Below are positions 56,328 through 64,000 of a DNA stretch of 64,000 nucleotides, piece by piece. The DNA is from an uncultured Collinsella sp. Its GTDB lineage: Bacteria > Actinomycetota > Coriobacteriia > Coriobacteriales > Coriobacteriaceae. The position numbers were made by a program, and so were the translations under genes. A model generated the notes under the pieces. The model did no database searches, was not told the origin of the DNA, and saw only the letters and a program-made list of their open reading frames with translations. How positions within the stretch are numbered: position 1 is the stretch's first letter; every line of letters starts with the position of its first letter. The DNA is taken from the NCBI GenBank assembly GCA_905208635.1, contig CAJLPX010000002.1, forward strand, positions 70,635 through 134,634, read 5' to 3'.

Positions 56328-58148
56328 ATGTCCGTTGAGGTCATGAGGTCTGTGATCGAGGCCGCCGAGGGGCGCGTTCCCGTCGACACGCTGTTTGCCA
56401 ACGCGCAGATCGTTGATGTGTACGGCCAGCGCGTAGCGCCCGGTAGCGTTGCCGTCAAGGATGGCGTGATCGTCGGTGTGCTCTACGATGGTCGCGACGA
56501 TGCCGCCGGTACGTATGAGGCTGCCGAGGTCATCGATTGCCAGGGCCGCTATCTTGCCCCCGGTTTTATTGACGGACACTTGCATATCGAGTCTTCGAAC
56601 ATCCGCCCTGCCGAGTATGCGCGCATGGCGGCGGCGCGCGGTACCACCACCGCTATTGCCGACAGCCACGAGATCGCCAATGTTTCCGGCTTGGACGGCC
56701 TGCGCTTTATGATCGAGGACGGTCGTCGCGCTCCTATTTCCATCAAGTACATGATGCCCTCGTGCGTGCCCGCACTGCCCGACGAGCAGGCCGGTGCCGT
56801 CATCACCGCTGCCGATATGCAGGCATTTTTTGCCGAATATCCGGGTGATGTCTTTGGTCTGGGCGAAATGATGAACCTGCCGGGCGTCTTTATGGCCGAT
56901 CCCGAGACCTGTGCTCGTATAGACGCTGCCAGCCAGACGCCGTCCAAACAGGTCGACGGTCATGCCCCGCTCGTTGCCGGCAAGGACCTCAACGCCTATG
57001 CCGCGGCTGGCATTATCGCCGACCATGAGTCGACGATTCCCGAGGAGGCACTCGACAAGCTATCTCGCGGCATGTATGTGATGCTGCGCGAAGGCACGTG
57101 CAGCCATGACCTGGCCAACCTGTCTCCGATGCTGCTGGAAAACCCCGCCCGTGCCCGCCGCTGCTGCTTCGCGACCGATGACCGCGCTCCCTCCGATGCA
57201 CTTTCGACCGGCATGATCGACAACGCCTGCCGCGTGGCTATCGAGGCCGGCATCGACCCGGTGGTTGCCATCTCCATGGCGTCCCTCTCCACGGCCGAGG
57301 CGTTTGGCCTGGATCACGGCTGCCGCGACCCGCATGAGCTGCGTGGCGCCATCGCCCCGGGCAAGCGTGCCGACCTGCTGTTGCTCGATGACCTGACGTT
57401 TGCCAAGGCTCCGCATCGCGTGTATGCCGCCGGTGCTTTGGTGGCGCAGGACGGTACCTTTGTGGGCGAGATTGCACCCGAGATGGCCGAGGTTGCGGCC
57501 CTTGCCGATGAGCTGCGCGCCTCCGTTAGGCTGCCGAAGCTTTCGCTCGACGTATTCGACTATGCCTTTAAGCCGGGCGAGGCTGTGATTGATGTGATCC
57601 CGGGCATGGCTATCACGGGCACGGTTCGTCCCGAGACTGACGAGGGCTTGCGCCGCATTATGCTGATCGAACGTCACGGCCGCGGCGTGTCGCTGCAGGC
57701 CGAGGGCGTCGACGGTGATGGTCCTGCGGGCCTGGGTCTTGTCGGCAAGCATGTCGGTCGCGGCTGGGTGCGTGGTTTCACCATCACCGGTGGTGCCATC
57801 GCCTCGACGATCGGTCACGATTCGCACAACGTGTGCGTGGTGGGCGACAACGCCGCCGATATGATGGCCGCCGTTGAGGCCGTGGGCCAGGGCGGTCACG
57901 TGCTGGTGCGCAACGGCGAGGTCGTGGCGCGCATTCCGCTGGCGCTCGGTGGCCTGATGAGCGAGGGCACGGCCGAGGATGTCGCCGCGCAGCACGACGA
58001 CTTTATGGTCAAGGCGCGTGCCATGGGCATCGAGCCGCCGCTCGACCCCATCATGGGCATCATCTTCCTGCCCCTGCCGGTGATCCCGACGCTCCGCATC
58101 CGCCCCGAGGGCATGTTCGACGTCACGACCTTCACCTACGCCGACTAG
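56328..58148 (+). CDS. ade: Adenine deaminase
   Basis: A 606-residue amidohydrolase that converts adenine to hypoxanthine and ammonia. Metal ligands are in APGFIDGHLHIESS (about residues 77-90), and the family blocks ATDDRAPSD and LDHGCRDPHELRGAIAPGKR are present. The C-terminal Ade domain has GGAIASTIGHDSHNVCVVG and MGIIFLPLPVIP. The ATG at 56328 follows TAAAGGAGTATAT. It can feed adenine into the hypoxanthine/xanthine breakdown locus at 10003-37531 of this window. It has its own promoter with a terminator-like leader hairpin. Confidence 0.94.
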   Translation: MSVEVMRSVIEAAEGRVPVDTLFANAQIVDVYGQRVAPGSVAVKDGVIVGVLYDGRDDAAGTYEAAEVIDCQGRYLAPGFIDGHLHIESSNIRPAEYARMAAARGTTTAIADSHEIANVSGLDGLRFMIEDGRRAPISIKYMMPSCVPALPDEQAGAVITAADMQAFFAEYPGDVFGLGEMMNLPGVFMADPETCARIDAASQTPSKQVDGHAPLVAGKDLNAYAAAGIIADHESTIPEEALDKLSRGMYVMLREGTCSHDLANLSPMLLENPARARRCCFATDDRAPSDALSTGMIDNACRVAIEAGIDPVVAISMASLSTAEAFGLDHGCRDPHELRGAIAPGKRADLLLLDDLTFAKAPHRVYAAGALVAQDGTFVGEIAPEMAEVAALADELRASVRLPKLSLDVFDYAFKPGEAVIDVIPGMAITGTVRPETDEGLRRIMLIERHGRGVSLQAEGVDGDGPAGLGLVGKHVGRGWVRGFTITGGAIASTIGHDSHNVCVVGDNAADMMAAVEAVGQGGHVLVRNGEVVARIPLALGGLMSEGTAEDVAAQHDDFMVKARAMGIEPPLDPIMGIIFLPLPVIPTLRIRPEGMFDVTTFTYAD

Positions 58149-58175
58149 TCATCGGGGACGTTCTTAAACGACTAG
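58147..58175 (+). repeat. Left copy of the 29-bp inverted repeat flanking the HAD gene
   Basis: A 29-bp sequence beginning AGTCATCGGGGACG and ending TAAACGACTAG. It matches the reverse complement of 59222-59250 at 28 of 29 positions. It begins inside the last codon of ade. Confidence 0.85.
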
Positions 58176-58279
58176 CCGTCGGGGTGGCGTGTCGCCTGAC
58201 GCCGCGACCGTGAGGCCTCTGGCATGTGTGAGCTATTTGCCAGGTCCTTGTAACGTTTGCGCCCGCAGGGTCTTATCTG

Positions 58280-58344
58280 AGCTCCCTTTGGGTACGTTGG
58301 AATCGGATACACGTTCGATTCCAACAAGTCCGAAGGGAGCTTTT
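58280..58344 (+). promoter_or_regulatory. Nested hairpin that covers the ribosome site of the HAD gene
   Basis: AGCTCCCTT (58280-58288) pairs with AAGGGAGCT (58333-58341) and, inside, TTGGAATC (58297-58304) pairs with GATTCCAA (58317-58324). The right outer arm contains the AAGGGAG ribosome site and is followed by TTTTCT and the ATG at 58347. The structure can act as a terminator or block translation start. Confidence 0.75.
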
Positions 58345-58346
58345 CT

Positions 58347-59141
58347 ATGTTTAAACTGATTGCATCCGATATGGACGGCACGTTGCTTGATGAGAATAGC
58401 CAGGTACCGCCCGAGACATATGAGCTGATTGAGGCCCTGCGCGAGCACGGCGTGCATTTTGCTGCGTCCTCGGGCCGCCGTTACGACCGCCTATGTGAGT
58501 TCTTTGCGCCCGTGGTCGACAAAATGGACTTTGTCGCGGCGAATGGTGCGCAGGTCTATGCAGAAGGGGTCGAGGTCGATCGCGAGGTATATTCGCATCT
58601 CGCCGTCCGCAAGCTCGCGCGCACGGTCAAGATGTTTCCTAACATGCATCTGGCGCTCTTTGATCGCACCAAGTCCTTTTTGCTCGACGACGAGGACAAA
58701 TTTGTCCGCGAGATCGACAAAGATCTGCCCAACGCCGAACGCATTTGGGGACTGCCCGATCCGCATGTGAATATCATCAAGGCATCGATTATCTGCGATG
58801 ACGGCAACGTGATGGACAACGCCTACGTGTTGCAGCGCGAGCTGGGCGACCTGTTCTCTTTCGCGCCTTCGGGCAACGCGTGGATCGATGCCATGCAGCC
58901 CGGTGTGTCGAAGGCCTCGGGCATCGCACAGCTCATGGAGCGCTATGGCATTGGACGCGACGAGGTCATGGCGTTTGGCGACTCGATGAACGACTACGAG
59001 ATCATTCGCTTTGTCGGCACGGGTTGTGCGATGGAAAACGCGCGCCCCGCGCTCAAGGCGGTGGCCGATCGCGTCGTGGGTTGCAACCGCGATCACGCTG
59101 TCCAGCAAGAACTCCGTCGTGTGCTGGAGAGCCTCGCTTAA
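58347..59141 (+). CDS. Cof-type HAD-IIB phosphatase (first copy)
   Basis: A 264-residue haloacid dehalogenase-like phosphatase. Motif I is ASDMDGTLLDE (residues about 6-16), motif II ASSGRRYD, motif III includes the lysine in GVSKASGIAQL, and motif IV is AFGDSMNDYEII. Such enzymes dephosphorylate sugar phosphates, FMN or similar; the substrate is not known. It stands between two 29-bp inverted repeats (58147-58175 and 59222-59250), and its ribosome site is inside a hairpin. A second HAD gene on the opposite strand follows (59260-60102). Confidence 0.9.
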   Translation: MFKLIASDMDGTLLDENSQVPPETYELIEALREHGVHFAASSGRRYDRLCEFFAPVVDKMDFVAANGAQVYAEGVEVDREVYSHLAVRKLARTVKMFPNMHLALFDRTKSFLLDDEDKFVREIDKDLPNAERIWGLPDPHVNIIKASIICDDGNVMDNAYVLQRELGDLFSFAPSGNAWIDAMQPGVSKASGIAQLMERYGIGRDEVMAFGDSMNDYEIIRFVGTGCAMENARPALKAVADRVVGCNRDHAVQQELRRVLESLA

Positions 59142-59149
59142 TCCGGCAG

Positions 59150-59250
59150 ATGGGGACGTTCCTTTTCTGCCGACAGTGGGGGACAGTCCTTGCAGCTTTT
59201 TGCGAAGAGTGTCCCCAGTGACTAGTCGTTTAAGAACGTCCCCAATGACT
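59150..59250. repeat. Right copy of the 29-bp inverted repeat and GGGGACGTTCC repeat block
   Basis: At 59154-59200 the sequence GGGGACGTTCCTTTTCTG and a following GGGACAGTCCTTGCAG resemble the block at 3416-3490. The 29-bp inverted partner of 58147-58175 lies at 59222-59250. The block sits between two converging HAD genes. Confidence 0.8.
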
Positions 59251-59259
59251 GACCAATGA

Positions 59260-60102
59260 CTAGGCGAGGGCGGCCATGATGGTGCGGGCGACGCCGTCGT
59301 GGTCGTTGTCGTATTCGGTGATGGCGTCGGCGGCCTCGCGATCTTCGGGCTCGGCGTTGATCATGGCCATGCCATGGCCCGCTGCCTGCAGCATGGGGAT
59401 GTCGTTGATGTTGTCGCCGAACGCCCAGGCGTCGGCGAGACGCTCGCCCAGATGCTCACACAGCCACGTGAGGGCCGTTCCCTTGGTGGCGCCTTCGCCC
59501 ATAACCTCGATATTCATGGCGTACGAACGCGTGACCTCAATGCCTCCGAGCGTGTCGAGCGCCGCCGCGATGGCGTCGCGATCGGTGGGGTCGTGCCAGT
59601 ACATAGCGATGCGTTCGAGTGTCTCGACCTCGTCGATTTTGCTGTCGATATTCATGTCGATCGGCGTTCGTGTGCGCTTGAGCGAAGCCGCGATGTGGGG
59701 GTCGCCGCCACAGAACTCATCCAGACGCGTGTATAGCGAGCGGGGGAGGAAGCACTGCCCATCCGCGAAGATATCGAAGGTCACATCGTGGCCGGCGGCA
59801 ATGCGATGGATGCGGCGGGCAATGCCACGGTCGAGCGGACGGCTCAAGATGCACGTGGCGCGCGAGGCGTCGGTGGGCGTATCCTCGTCGAGCTGCCAGA
59901 CGCTGGCGCCGTTGGCACAGACCGCGTAGTGCACGGCGGGATGGGCGAGAATGGGCTCAAAGATGCCCGACAGTGGACGTCCCGTGCAGGGAACAAACTC
60001 GATGCCACGACGTGCGAGCTCGTCGAGCATCGCCCAGGTGGCATCGCTCATTTGCTTATCGCTCGTCAGCAGCGTCCCATCCATATCGGAAAACACAATC
60101 AT
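59260..60102 (-). CDS. Cof-type HAD-IIB phosphatase (second copy)
   Basis: A 280-residue HAD-IIB protein. Motif I is VFSDMDGTLLTSD (residues 3-15), motif II CTGRPLSG, motif III includes GATKGTALTWL and motif IV AFGDNINDIPML. It is about 25% longer in its cap region than simple family members and differs clearly from the first HAD protein, so it is not a recent duplicate. Substrate unknown. It lies 86 bp after the citrate synthase stop on the same strand, with a terminator between. Confidence 0.88.
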   Translation of the reverse strand: MIVFSDMDGTLLTSDKQMSDATWAMLDELARRGIEFVPCTGRPLSGIFEPILAHPAVHYAVCANGASVWQLDEDTPTDASRATCILSRPLDRGIARRIHRIAAGHDVTFDIFADGQCFLPRSLYTRLDEFCGGDPHIAASLKRTRTPIDMNIDSKIDEVETLERIAMYWHDPTDRDAIAAALDTLGGIEVTRSYAMNIEVMGEGATKGTALTWLCEHLGERLADAWAFGDNINDIPMLQAAGHGMAMINAEPEDREAADAITEYDNDHDGVARTIMAALA

Positions 60103-60125
60103 TTGATGCAGCCCTTTCTACTGGC

Positions 60126-60165
60126 ATAAAAAGCGTGGCCGAGGGCTTGGGTCCCTGGCCACGCT
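60126..60165 (-). terminator. Terminator after citrate synthase
   Basis: AGCGTGGCC (60132-60140) and GGCCACGCT (60157-60165) form a 9-bp stem. On the minus strand it is followed by TTTTTATG, so it ends the citrate synthase transcript. Confidence 0.8.
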
Positions 60166-60188
60166 CGAGTTCTATAACGGTCCGCGTC

Positions 60189-61607
60189 CTAGCGGTCGGC
60201 GAGCGGCTTGTACTCCAGCGGCTCGATCACCGGACGATAGGCGGGGCGGATGATACGGTGCGCGCAGAAGAGCTCTTCCATGCGGTGTGCCGACCAGCCG
60301 GCCATGCGGGCGACGGCGAATAGCGGCGTAAAGAGCGTTTCGGGCACGCCGAGCATCTTGTAGATAAAGCCCGTGTACAGGTCGATGTTGGCGCAGATGG
60401 GCTTGGTCATGCCGTGGTCGCGCATGACCTGGGGTGCCAGGCGCTCGATGCGCTCGATGAGCGCGAACTCATCGCCCAGGTTCTTCTTGGTGGCAAGTGT
60501 ACGCGCGTAACGACGGCAGACCTCGGCGCGCGGGTCGCTGAGCGTATAGACGGCGTGGCCCATGCCGTAGATGAGGCCCGTGCCGTCGAAGGCCTGCTTG
60601 TCGAGGATCTTGCCCAGGTAGGCCGCGACTTCGTCCTCGTCCTCCCAGTTGGAGACATGCGCGCGGATGTCCTCGTGCATGGACACGACCTTGGCATTGG
60701 CACCACCGTGGCGCGGGCCCTTGAGCGAGCCGATAGCCGCGGCGTAGGCGGAATACGGGTCGGTGGCCGAAGACGACAGCACGCGGCAAGCGAAGGTGGA
60801 GTTGTTGCCGCCGCCGTGCTCGGCATGCAGCATGAGCATAACGTCGAGCAGCATCGCCTCATCGCGGGTGAACGCCATGCCGCCGCGCAGGACCTGTAGG
60901 ATGGTCTCGGCGGTGGAGAGACCGGGCGTAGGGTGCGGCACGTGAACCTCGGAGCCGCGAAGCTTGGCGACCGAGGCCATGTGTGCGAAGGCGGCGATGC
61001 GCGGGAGACGTGCGAGCATGGAAATGGCGACGTCGATTTCGTGCTCGGGCGTGATCACGTCCGGCTCGGCATCGAAGGCGTAGAGCAGCAGTACGGCGCG
61101 CTGGAGCACGTTCATGATGCTCGACGATACCGTGGTCATAGGGAACTCTTTAACGTACTCGTCGCTCAGATGTCTAAAGGCGCCCAGGCGCTCGCAAAAG
61201 CCGTCGAGCTCTTCCTTGTTGGGCAGCGAACCCGTGATAAGCAGATAGGCGACTTCCTCGTAGCCATAGCGATTCTCGGCCTGGGCATTGTTGACCAGAT
61301 CCTCGATGCTGTAGCCGCGAAGCGTGAGCTTGCCCTGATCGGGCACGACCTTTCCGTCGACCTTGTTGTAGCCGTGCACATCCGAGATACGAGTGAGACC
61401 CGCGACCACGCCCGAGCCGTCGGCATTGCGTAGGCCGCGCTTGACATTGTGCTCGACAAACAGGCCCTCGTCATAAGGGTCGGTCGGCAGGCCGTGGTAG
61501 AGGCTTTCGCTCTCAGACGAAATCTGGCGGCTTGCTTCGTAATCCAGAACCAGGCGGCTCAAGTGGTCATCGAAGCGGTAATAGATTTTCTTGGCGTCGT
61601 AGGCCAT
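60189..61607 (-). CDS. Citrate synthase
   Basis: A 472-residue citrate synthase condensing acetyl-CoA and oxaloacetate. Active residues are in LHAEHGGGNNST (histidine, about residue 262), GMGHAVYTLSDPRA (histidine, about 350) and CANIDLYTGF (aspartate, about 405). SLKGPRHGGANAKVV is also conserved. It is longer than the E. coli enzyme at its N-terminus (about 40 residues). No other citric acid cycle gene is near. An ACT-domain gene lies 77 bp upstream on the same strand. Confidence 0.94.
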   Translation of the reverse strand: MAYDAKKIYYRFDDHLSRLVLDYEASRQISSESESLYHGLPTDPYDEGLFVEHNVKRGLRNADGSGVVAGLTRISDVHGYNKVDGKVVPDQGKLTLRGYSIEDLVNNAQAENRYGYEEVAYLLITGSLPNKEELDGFCERLGAFRHLSDEYVKEFPMTTVSSSIMNVLQRAVLLLYAFDAEPDVITPEHEIDVAISMLARLPRIAAFAHMASVAKLRGSEVHVPHPTPGLSTAETILQVLRGGMAFTRDEAMLLDVMLMLHAEHGGGNNSTFACRVLSSSATDPYSAYAAAIGSLKGPRHGGANAKVVSMHEDIRAHVSNWEDEDEVAAYLGKILDKQAFDGTGLIYGMGHAVYTLSDPRAEVCRRYARTLATKKNLGDEFALIERIERLAPQVMRDHGMTKPICANIDLYTGFIYKMLGVPETLFTPLFAVARMAGWSAHRMEELFCAHRIIRPAYRPVIEPLEYKPLADR

Positions 61608-61684
61608 GCGCGCTCCTCTCCGGGCCGCATCGGGGTGGCCTGCATGGGCATGCGCGTGTCAGGCTATCCCCAGCGGCCTGCTCG

Positions 61685-61972
61685 CTACAGGCGGTACATA
61701 AAGTTAAAGACGTCCTCGCGCTGGATGGACACGTTGACGCCCGAAAGCTCGCCGGCCTCGGCCAGCGCCTTCTGCAGCTCGGCGAAGTCGAGCTTGGACT
61801 CGGCGGTATCGGCCAGCATGGTCATGGTGAAGATGTCCTCGATAATGGACTGCGTGATGTCGCGGATGTCGACGTTGGCCTCGCCTAGGACACGGGTGAC
61901 GCCGGCGACGATGCCGGGGCGGTTCTTGCCAAGGACGGTGATGACGATACGGGAGGACGAGATCTCGGCCAT
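61685..61972 (-). CDS. ACT-domain regulatory protein (UPF0237 type)
   Basis: A 95-residue protein made of one ACT domain with a short helical tail. It begins ISSSRIVITVLGKNRPGIVA and continues VTRVLGEANVDIRDITQSI. The family (UPF0237) usually precedes a UPF0210/DUF711 gene; here the next gene on the strand is citrate synthase. ACT domains bind small ligands such as amino acids; a role in sensing is likely. The ATG follows AAAGGGTTTCCC. Confidence 0.9.
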   Translation of the reverse strand: MAEISSSRIVITVLGKNRPGIVAGVTRVLGEANVDIRDITQSIIEDIFTMTMLADTAESKLDFAELQKALAEAGELSGVNVSIQREDVFNFMYRL

Positions 61973-62368
61973 GGGAAACCCTTTCGCGTGATTGCGGCGC
62001 GCGCGGGGCGCTCCGCTACGGTACAGTGTTCATCATTGTACCTGTCTGGCGCAAAAAAGGCGCGCTCGCTGCGGCGTTACATGCCTGCAACATGAGCGTA
62101 AGGGGGAAGGCCGCACGGGGAAGAGCCGTCTGGCGCGTGTCCGGCTCGTGTTGGGTTGATTTCCGATCTCAGCCGAACACATTGAGCGGACAGGCCGTTC
62201 CCGCAGTCAGCCGAACGCCTCCGACGGCTGATTCCGAACTGGAAGCGGAGGGCATCCCCGCCCTTCGGTAGGGGATACCGCTCCGCGGCGCATGCCGCGG
62301 GCGGCGCCCCTATCGGACCACCGTGACCTCAGTTGGGATGGGCCCAGCACTGCCGCGTACTCGGTGAG
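61973..62368. other. Gap between the ACT gene and the integrase relic
   Basis: No gene was found. A nested hairpin lies at 62245-62286: GCGGA/TCCGC outside and ATCCCC/GGGGAT inside. A CAGCCG/CGGCTG hairpin lies at about 62208-62230. No tRNA or clear attachment site was seen next to the integrase end. Confidence 0.45.
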
Positions 62369-63094
62369 CTAGAGCCAACTGTTCGTCTTCACGTCGCGTA
62401 TGGCGATATTTCGGTCGTCCGGCTCGGTGATGCCGTAGCCGAACGCCTGGAGCGTCTCGATGGACTCCTGGATCCTCTGTTGGAACATGGGACCCGGATC
62501 GACCCTCGGCCCGAGGTGCCCGCGCCAAAGGCACGGCGTGGCGCGCAGCATGTTATGGATTTTGGAGATGGGCTCGATGTCGGCGTAGACGTTGAGCGTC
62601 GCCATGGCGTCCTTGTGGCCGAGGATCGATTGGAGCGCCTTGATATCGCCGCCTTGGCGGATCCACTGCGTTGCGAACGTGTGGCGAAGGCCGTGGAACG
62701 TGATCAGCTCGTCGTTGGTGCCCATGAGGCCGTTGGTCTCCGAGAACGTCTTGAACGCCCTGCGGATATAGCTTGTCGTCGCGAAGGTCGCGCCCGGCTC
62801 CGACAGGATGTAGCAGTCCCCGATCTCGACCGCCCCGGTAAGGCCGCGCAAGCGCAGCTTTCCGCAGTCGATCTCGTGGGTCTCCTTCAGGATGGGGAGT
62901 AGGCCGACCGGGTCGATGGGGATACCCCTGGCGTCATGGGTCTTGGTGTCCTTGATGAACGAACCCATTCCCTTCGCGTACGCCACCGAGTGTCTGATCG
63001 AGATCAGGCCCGTCTCGAAATCCACATCGCACCACCGAAGGCCGCAGACCTCGCCGATTCGCATCCCCGTGTGCAGGGCGAGTACGACCGCCCT
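62369..63094 (-). pseudogene. Tyrosine recombinase (phage-type integrase), 5'-truncated
   Basis: The minus strand encodes a complete catalytic domain but no N-terminal DNA-binding domain. The first conserved arginine is in LHTGMRIGEVCGLRW, the H-x-x-R pair in FHGLRHTFATQW, the third histidine in SILGHKDAMATL and the tyrosine in NVYADIEP. Family similarity begins directly after a TAG codon (63095-63097), with RAVVLALHTGMRIGE, in the same frame as the small HTH gene before it. The first possible start is the ATG at 63064, inside the conserved motif. It is a relic of an integrated element fused by deletion behind another gene. Confidence 0.75.
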
Positions 63095-63346
63095 CTAATC
63101 CTCGGCGGACCAATCGAGTCCGAACTCCTTTCGGGCATCCTCTTCGCTCATGACTTCGAGAAGGTCTCCGGGTTGGCAACGAAGGGCGAGGCATAGCTGC
63201 TCGAGTGTGTTGAAGCGAATGCCGCGAATATGCCCTTTTTTAATACGGGACAGGTTCACGGGCGTGGTTCCAATCCTTTCGGCAAGTTCGTTCGAGGAAA
63301 TCTTTCGCTCGGCCATGATCTTGTCGAGGCGAACAATTACGGGCAT
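63095..63346 (-). CDS. Small Cro/CI-type HTH regulator (YozG-like)
   Basis: An 83-residue helix-turn-helix protein: VRLDKIMAERKISSNELAER, then TTPVNLSRIKKGHIRGIRFN and LCLALRCQPGDLLEV. Such proteins are usually coded next to DUF2975 membrane proteins, as here: it starts 9 bp after the DUF2975 stop. The last about 15 residues (SEEDARKEFGLDWSAED) are an unusual tail that runs in frame into the TAG before the integrase relic. The ATG follows AAGGAAACGCC. Confidence 0.85.
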   Translation of the reverse strand: MPVIVRLDKIMAERKISSNELAERIGTTPVNLSRIKKGHIRGIRFNTLEQLCLALRCQPGDLLEVMSEEDARKEFGLDWSAED

Positions 63347-63355
63347 GGCGTTTCC

Positions 63356-63868
63356 TTACGCAATCTCGTCGGAGTCGAGGTACAGCTCTCGGGCGTACAA
63401 GAAGAGCTGGGAAAGCATGAACAGGACGATGCCGAGAACCAGAGAGGTCCAATCGAATGATGAAGCGATCTCTTGGGCGCCGACGGCCCCCTCGCCGCCA
63501 AACATCGAAACGGAGGTTTTGAGTGAGCCGGCGTAGAGGCTGGTGGCAGCTTGAACAACGAAGAGAATGCCGAGCACCTTCAAGCATGTCGCAGACCCTT
63601 TCTTGAAGGGGTCTCCGCTCTTGATCGTCCACACGAGAACGGCGCTGAGGATGGTCGTAGCGATACCGATGACGGCAGGGACCAATGTCGAGATCGCAAG
63701 GGCTGGATACGCGGGGGAGTCTGCAATTACAGGGTTGTCGAGCACTTCGATTGCTGGCTTTAAGGAGAACGCCACTTGTGCGATGGCGGTGGCGCAAAGG
63801 GTCGCAGAGGCTATCGCACATGCGATGCGGAAGGAATGAAGCCGGGGAGTGCGATTGTCGGAACTCAT
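63356..63868 (-). CDS. DUF2975 membrane protein
   Basis: A 170-residue integral membrane protein with four predicted helices: about residues 14-36, 52-78, 91-112 and 137-160. The order of helices and pairing with a small HTH gene match the DUF2975 family, whose function is unknown. The ATG at 63868 follows GGAGGTTATT. A 19-bp palindrome TTTAACA-N5-TGTTAAA lies 38-56 bp upstream and is a probable operator of the HTH partner. Confidence 0.8.
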   Translation of the reverse strand: MSSDNRTPRLHSFRIACAIASATLCATAIAQVAFSLKPAIEVLDNPVIADSPAYPALAISTLVPAVIGIATTILSAVLVWTIKSGDPFKKGSATCLKVLGILFVVQAATSLYAGSLKTSVSMFGGEGAVGAQEIASSFDWTSLVLGIVLFMLSQLFLYARELYLDSDEIA

Positions 63869-63905
63869 AATAACCTCCGAAGAATTTAAAAAACTCAGGT
63901 TACTT

Positions 63906-63924
63906 TTTAACAGTTTATGTTAAA
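63906..63924. promoter_or_regulatory. Operator-like palindrome upstream of DUF2975-HTH
   Basis: TTTAACA and TGTTAAA are perfect 7-nt inverted arms around GTTTA. It lies in the AT-rich promoter region of the DUF2975 gene and is the likely binding site of the HTH regulator coded with it. Confidence 0.6.
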
Positions 63925-63947
63925 TTGACTTTGCCGGCAAGTAATAA

Positions 63948-63970
63948 GGGCCGAGCATTTTGTTCGGCCC
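63948..63970 (-). terminator. Terminator-like hairpin at the right edge
   Basis: GGGCCGA and TCGGCCC form a 7-bp stem; on the minus strand TTATTACTT follows. It probably ends a minus-strand gene beyond base 64000. Confidence 0.55.
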
Positions 63971-64000
63971 CTCTGTTCCGACTGGATGAGGTTAAGGTTG

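Noticed and set aside
61973..62368. tRNA gene as attachment site of the integrase
   Set aside because: The hairpins do not make a cloverleaf, and no anticodon arm or CCA end is seen.

Overview
The window is a high-GC bacterial chromosome segment. Gene content points to the Coriobacteriia, most likely Collinsella or a close relative: an anaerobic selenium-linked purine catabolism locus, two U32 peptidase paralogues, a zinc-ribbon uS14, a zinc-type adenylate kinase and a GH172/PTS sugar module. This assignment is inference from gene content, not a database result. No tRNA or rRNA gene was seen.

Layout. (1) 1-2850: end of a mannose/fructose-family PTS (IID, IIA), a GH172 (DUF2961) glycosidase and a ROK sugar kinase, closed by a strong terminator. 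(2) 2884-3545: a scar made of a DegV 3' fragment, an IS200-type remnant, hairpins and dispersed repeats. (3) 3753-5582: a Gfo/Idh/MocA oxidoreductase with a DeoR regulator, followed by three tandem 55-nt palindromes. (4) 6034-9880: RluA-type pseudouridine synthase, U32 peptidase and RidA. (5) 10003-37531: the main feature, a purine (xanthine/urate-type) degradation locus in two blocks. Block A is a YheO-PAS regulator, NCS2 permease, ssnA, ygfK, a four-cluster ferredoxin and xdhD. Block B is a second YheO-PAS regulator, ygeX, ygeY, ygeW, a MocA-like cytidylyltransferase, hyuA, yqeC, yqeB, xdhC and a second NCS2 permease. Between them (20387-25886) lies an accessory island: a lower-GC three-gene module (XRE/membrane protein, membrane protein with a C-terminal winged-helix-like part, small acidic protein), an orphan gene, a DUF4143 ATPase behind four 33-bp-spaced repeats, and a proline/alanine-rich membrane protein. 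(6) 37839-48519: ribosomal/spc-alpha cluster from rplE to rplQ with secY, adk, map, infA, rpmJ and rpoA, then truA. It starts abruptly at rplE, without rplN-rplX. (7) 48681-61972: glycosyltransferase, argR, class A PBP, second U32 peptidase, tyrS, adenine deaminase, two HAD phosphatases, citrate synthase and an ACT-domain protein. (8) 62369-63868: a 5'-truncated tyrosine recombinase in frame behind the stop codon of a small HTH regulator, paired with a DUF2975 membrane protein.

How the genes fit together: the permeases would import xanthine, urate or related purines. Adenine deaminase would feed adenine in as hypoxanthine. XdhD (2Fe-2S plus molybdopterin, no FAD subunit), YgfK and the ferredoxin would carry out the redox steps. 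SsnA and HyuA are amidohydrolases for ring opening. YgeW (carbamoyltransferase-like), YgeY (M20-type hydrolase) and YgeX (2,3-diaminopropionate ammonia-lyase) would take the linear intermediates towards pyruvate and ammonia. YqeB, YqeC, XdhC and the MocA-like protein are the cofactor-maturation set expected for a selenium-dependent molybdenum hydroxylase. RidA could clear the 2-aminoacrylate made by YgeX. Carbamate kinase and an Xdh FAD subunit were not seen in the window.
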